Below are positions 60,999 through 64,000 of a stretch of 64,000 nucleotides of DNA, piece by piece (position 1 is the stretch's first letter; the number at the start of each line of letters is the position of its first letter). The stretch spans positions 1-64,000 of the forward strand of contig JAFYGI010000041.1 of the NCBI GenBank assembly GCA_017543265.1, written 5' to 3'. The stretch comes from Bacillota bacterium. GTDB taxonomy: Bacteria > Bacillota > Clostridia > Lachnospirales > CAG-274. Position numbers and translations under genes: made by a program. A model generated the notes under the pieces. That model did not search any database and was not told the origin of the DNA. It saw only the letters and a program-made list of their open reading frames with translations.

Positions 60999-63515
60999 AT
61001 GAAGGATTATTTTTACAGGCTTGCCGGTTGGGTAAATATGCGCATACTTATAATGTATCTTATTATACTCGGTATGTTTTCCGTGCTGGTGGTACACCTT
61101 TACGACCTGCAGATAACCAACGGAAGCTATTATAACAACGAAGTCAAGGGTACCATAATACGCGACATCGTACTTACGGCACCCCGCGGCAACATATACG
61201 ACCGATACGGCCGTCCGCTTGCCGTCAATACATCTACATATACACTCGATCTGGACCCGAGCGTAAATGTTGACAATGTCAACGAGGTGCTTTTGGGTCT
61301 TATTGATATGCTTCACGAAAACAATGTGGAAATAGAGCAGGAGCTTCCCATATCTCCAAATCTTCCGCACGTTTTTCTTTTTGACGGCTCGCCCTCGCTT
61401 GAAAAGCGCTGGAAAAGGGATATGGGCTTTGACGAAAAGATAACCGCAAACGATGCGTTTTACAAGCTTCGCGTTATGTTTGACATTGACTACGATATGA
61501 ACGACGAGGACTGTGTGGAGCTTATGGCGCTCAGGTGTGCCCTGTACGAAAAGCGCTTTTCAAAGTATGTTCCCGTGACCGTGGCATCTAATGTGCCCGA
61601 AAAGGTCATCACGCTTGTTGAGGAACACAGCGACAAGTACCCCGGCGTTTATGTCGATGTTGACACAAAGCGCAGCTATCCCGCAGGGGAACTGGTATCG
61701 CATCTTCTGGGCTACACGGGCAAGATAACCGAAACGGAGCTTGCAACATACCAGCAGTACGGCTATACGCAAAATGACATCGTCGGCAAGGACGGCATAG
61801 AAAAAAGCTTCGAGCTTGAGCTTAACGGCACCGACGGCATAGAATATGTCGAGGTAGACAGTCTGGGCAGGCGTATAAGCAGGATAGACGAAAGAACGGT
61901 CGCGCCCATACCCGGCAACAATATTTATCTTACAATTGACCTTGAAATGCAGCAAAAGGCCATGGATGCGCTTGAAAATGCCCTTAAAAACGCACAGCTC
62001 AACAGAATGGGCGGCAGCGGCAAGGACACATACAGCACCTCGCAGGTGTATTCCTCCATGATAAAGGCGGACACCCTGCACATGGACGAGGTAATGACGG
62101 GCGAAAACACCGGCAAGCAGGCGGTGCTTCGCAGCTATATCCTTTCCGTTGACAAAAGCGCAAGAACGGATCTTCCGCTGGCAAGGCAGATATTGATAGA
62201 CGGACTGGAGCGCGGGAACGTGCGCTACAAGGACGTATTTTTATGTATGGTACAGCAGGGTGTGATAGCTGCCGACGAAAACTTTGTCCGCCGTGTCGAA
62301 AACGGCGATATAGGCTCTATGCAGGCGATCACGCTGAAAATGCAGGAGGGTGTCGTTACCCCGCAGATGACGGCTCTCGACCCGTGTACGGGCTCGGTGG
62401 TCATTACGGATGTACACACGGGCGATATAATAGCGGCGGCTACATATCCCTCGTATGACAATAACAGGCTTGTAAACAAAATGGATAACAAGTATTACCT
62501 TCGTCTGCAAAACGACCCGACGACACCGCTTGTTTACAGACCTTTTACCGAGCCGCGTGCGCCGGGCTCGACATTTAAGATGATAACGGCTACGGCAGCC
62601 CTGCAGGAGGGCATAATAACGCCCAATTCGTATATAACCGACCTCGGTGTTTTCACCAGCGCAAACAAGCCCTATGCACGCTGCTGGATAGACTCGAGCG
62701 GTACGACCCACGGTGCCATAAATGTTTCCACGGCGCTTGAGGTATCGTGCAACTACTTCTTCTACGAGGCATCCTACCGCATGGGAAACGCAAAAACGGG
62801 CGAAACGCAAAAGGGTATAGACACACTTAATAAATATATGCGTGCCTACGGCCTTGACAGCCCCACGGGCGTTGAGATATACGAGCTTTACGACGCACTT
62901 AAAAATTACCCCAGTAATATTTCGGGGCCCGAGTACAAAAAGTATATATACACGGCCAGAAACCCCGATATCGACCCGTTCGAGCTGCGCTGGACAGACG
63001 GTGATACCATAAGAACGGCGATAGGTCAGGCCTTTAACAACTATACCTCCGCCATACTGTCAAAGTACGTTGCAACGCTTGCAAACGGCGGCACAAGATA
63101 TTCGCTGCATTTTATGGACTCCATAAGGGCGGCGGACGGCACGGTCAAGCAGACCTATACCCCCGTCGAGGAGGAGCATATAGATATAGCGCCCAAAAAC
63201 CTTAAGGCCATACATTACGGTATGCTGCAGGTAACACAGGGCAGCAAGGGTACATTAAGAAAATATTTTGAGAATTTCCCGATAAATGTTGCGGCCAAGT
63301 CGGGTACGGCGCAGGAGTCGTCATTAAGGGCGGAGCATACTACCTTTGTGGCGTTTGCGCCCTACGAAAAGCCCGAGATCTCCGTTGCCGTGATAATTCC
63401 CTTCGGTACAAACGAGACGGGCCCCGCATATCAGGTGGGCAAGGATGTGATCTATTCTTATCTTACAAAGACAAGCACTCCCGAAAGCACGTCGCAAAAC
63501 ATTGTCACGCACTGA
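60999..63515 (+). CDS. mrdA: Penicillin-binding protein 2 (elongation transpeptidase)
   Basis: 838 aa, longer than the usual 630-700. One N-terminal membrane helix (ILIMYLIILGMFSVLVVHLY), the pedestal/dimer domain with APRGNIYDRYGRPLAVN, then the transpeptidase with SxxK in APGSTFKMITAT, SxN as SCN in LEVSCNYFFYE and KSGTAQ. Extra length sits mainly in a helical insert between the two halves (about 325-465: DTYSTSQVYSSMIKADTLHM through LMCMVQQG-type helices) and near 620-665. Cross-links glycan during elongation. RBS weak (ACGGGG). Followed directly by minD. Confidence 0.93.
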   Translation: MKDYFYRLAGWVNMRILIMYLIILGMFSVLVVHLYDLQITNGSYYNNEVKGTIIRDIVLTAPRGNIYDRYGRPLAVNTSTYTLDLDPSVNVDNVNEVLLGLIDMLHENNVEIEQELPISPNLPHVFLFDGSPSLEKRWKRDMGFDEKITANDAFYKLRVMFDIDYDMNDEDCVELMALRCALYEKRFSKYVPVTVASNVPEKVITLVEEHSDKYPGVYVDVDTKRSYPAGELVSHLLGYTGKITETELATYQQYGYTQNDIVGKDGIEKSFELELNGTDGIEYVEVDSLGRRISRIDERTVAPIPGNNIYLTIDLEMQQKAMDALENALKNAQLNRMGGSGKDTYSTSQVYSSMIKADTLHMDEVMTGENTGKQAVLRSYILSVDKSARTDLPLARQILIDGLERGNVRYKDVFLCMVQQGVIAADENFVRRVENGDIGSMQAITLKMQEGVVTPQMTALDPCTGSVVITDVHTGDIIAAATYPSYDNNRLVNKMDNKYYLRLQNDPTTPLVYRPFTEPRAPGSTFKMITATAALQEGIITPNSYITDLGVFTSANKPYARCWIDSSGTTHGAINVSTALEVSCNYFFYEASYRMGNAKTGETQKGIDTLNKYMRAYGLDSPTGVEIYELYDALKNYPSNISGPEYKKYIYTARNPDIDPFELRWTDGDTIRTAIGQAFNNYTSAILSKYVATLANGGTRYSLHFMDSIRAADGTVKQTYTPVEEEHIDIAPKNLKAIHYGMLQVTQGSKGTLRKYFENFPINVAAKSGTAQESSLRAEHTTFVAFAPYEKPEISVAVIIPFGTNETGPAYQVGKDVIYSYLTKTSTPESTSQNIVTH

Positions 63516-63616
63516 GACGAATTTTTTGTAAATATTTGCTTACTAAAGATAATGCAATTTTTTTCATAATCTGTTATTATAAATGTGAAAGCTGAATATA
63601 TCCGGAGGAAATACGA

Positions 63617-64000
63617 ATGACAGAAATAATAGTAGTAACATCGGGAAAAGGCGGGGTCGGAAAGACCACGACCTCGGCAAATATCGGCACGGGGCTTGCG
63701 CGTGCGGGCAAAAGGGTGGCTATGATAGATGCCGATATAGGGCTGAGAAATCTGGATGTGATAGTCGGGCTTGAAAACAGGATAGTCTATGACCTTATCG
63801 ACGTTGTGGAGGGTCATTGCAGGCTGAAGCAGGCGCTTATAAAGGACAAGCGCTGTGAGACGCTGTTTTTGCTGCCCGCCGCACAGACAAAGGACAAGGA
63901 TGCCATCAATCCCGAGCAGATGTTAAAGCTTTGCGATGCGCTGCGCGAGGAGGAGTTCGATTATGTGATAATCGACTGTCCCGCGGGCATAGAGCAGGGC
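63617..64000 (+). CDS. minD: Septum site-determining ATPase MinD (3' end beyond window)
   Basis: 128 residues visible, running off the right edge. Deviant Walker A VVTSGKGGVGKTTTSANIG, then AMIDADIGLRNLDVIVGLEN, and the Walker B/switch EFDYVIIDCPAGIEQG. MinD binds the membrane and controls MinC to place the division site. ATG 63617 follows GGAGGA. minC, which normally lies between mrdA and minD in Clostridia, is not present in the 101-base gap. Confidence 0.95.
   Translation, partial: MTEIIVVTSGKGGVGKTTTSANIGTGLARAGKRVAMIDADIGLRNLDVIVGLENRIVYDLIDVVEGHCRLKQALIKDKRCETLFLLPAAQTKDKDAINPEQMLKLCDALREEEFDYVIIDCPAGIEQG

Noticed and set aside
63516-63616. Truncated minC remnant
   Set aside because: The gap is AT-rich with no readable MinC-like frame in either direction.

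Overview
The window looks like a chromosome segment of an anaerobic, low-to-mid GC Gram-positive of the class Clostridia (Bacillota), most likely a gut lineage. Supporting signs are a T-box leader, a MecA adaptor, strong AGGAGG-type ribosome binding sites with GTG/TTG starts, class III ribonucleotide reductase, citramalate-type isoleucine synthesis, a PPi-type phosphofructokinase, PadR and XRE regulators, and a secreted serpin. Genus is not decided from sequence alone.

Layout. 1-1530 is mobile-element debris: the tail of a large serine recombinase, a frameshifted IS3 orfB remnant, and blocks of tightly packed perfect hairpins. 1654-5869 (minus) holds a wall amidase and a two-component system. 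A tRNA-Pro(CGG) at 6080 and mecA follow. 7284-12825 is a tandem-MarR regulator with an RND efflux pump. 13026-21130 is a plus-strand run: a beta-propeller-like protein with an acidic repeat tail, CvpA, YigZ, then an ABC-2/GldG/DUF4340 export-type operon. 21237-31947 is the branched-chain amino-acid operon under a T-box: ilvN, ilvC, cimA, leuC, leuD, an orphan membrane-anchored ORF, leuB, ilvD, ilvB. 31999-41268 (minus) is one tightly packed run: nadC, nadA, proC, a YfhO-like membrane protein, a homocysteine methyltransferase/MTHFR fusion, purK, purE and an XRE regulator.

41330-43830 is an AT-rich island that reads as an eroded restriction locus. It has a C-terminal scrap, a truncated McrB-like N-terminus, a 149-bp MITE-like element, and an intact 506-aa protein combining a probable EVE (modified-base reader) domain with a PD-(D/E)XK nuclease domain. 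43831-47889 carries pfp and a PadR-controlled cassette (membrane protein, S41-like lipoprotein). 47942-50506 (minus) is a serpin / ECF sigma / anti-sigma operon with an ECF-type promoter. Then come a PLP lyase, a patatin, miaA and nrdD (with paired NrdR-like boxes). The end is the cell-shape/division cluster mreB-mreC-mreD-mrdA-minD, with no minC between mrdA and minD.

The most unusual signals are (1) a family of compact multi-hairpin elements in which linkers and loops are conserved between copies while stems change in a compensatory way (735-784 versus 1192-1247 on the opposite strand; 583-622 versus 55066-55103), one copy lying between 14-bp direct repeats next to the nrdD terminator; and (2) the EVE-nuclease gene in the eroded defence island.
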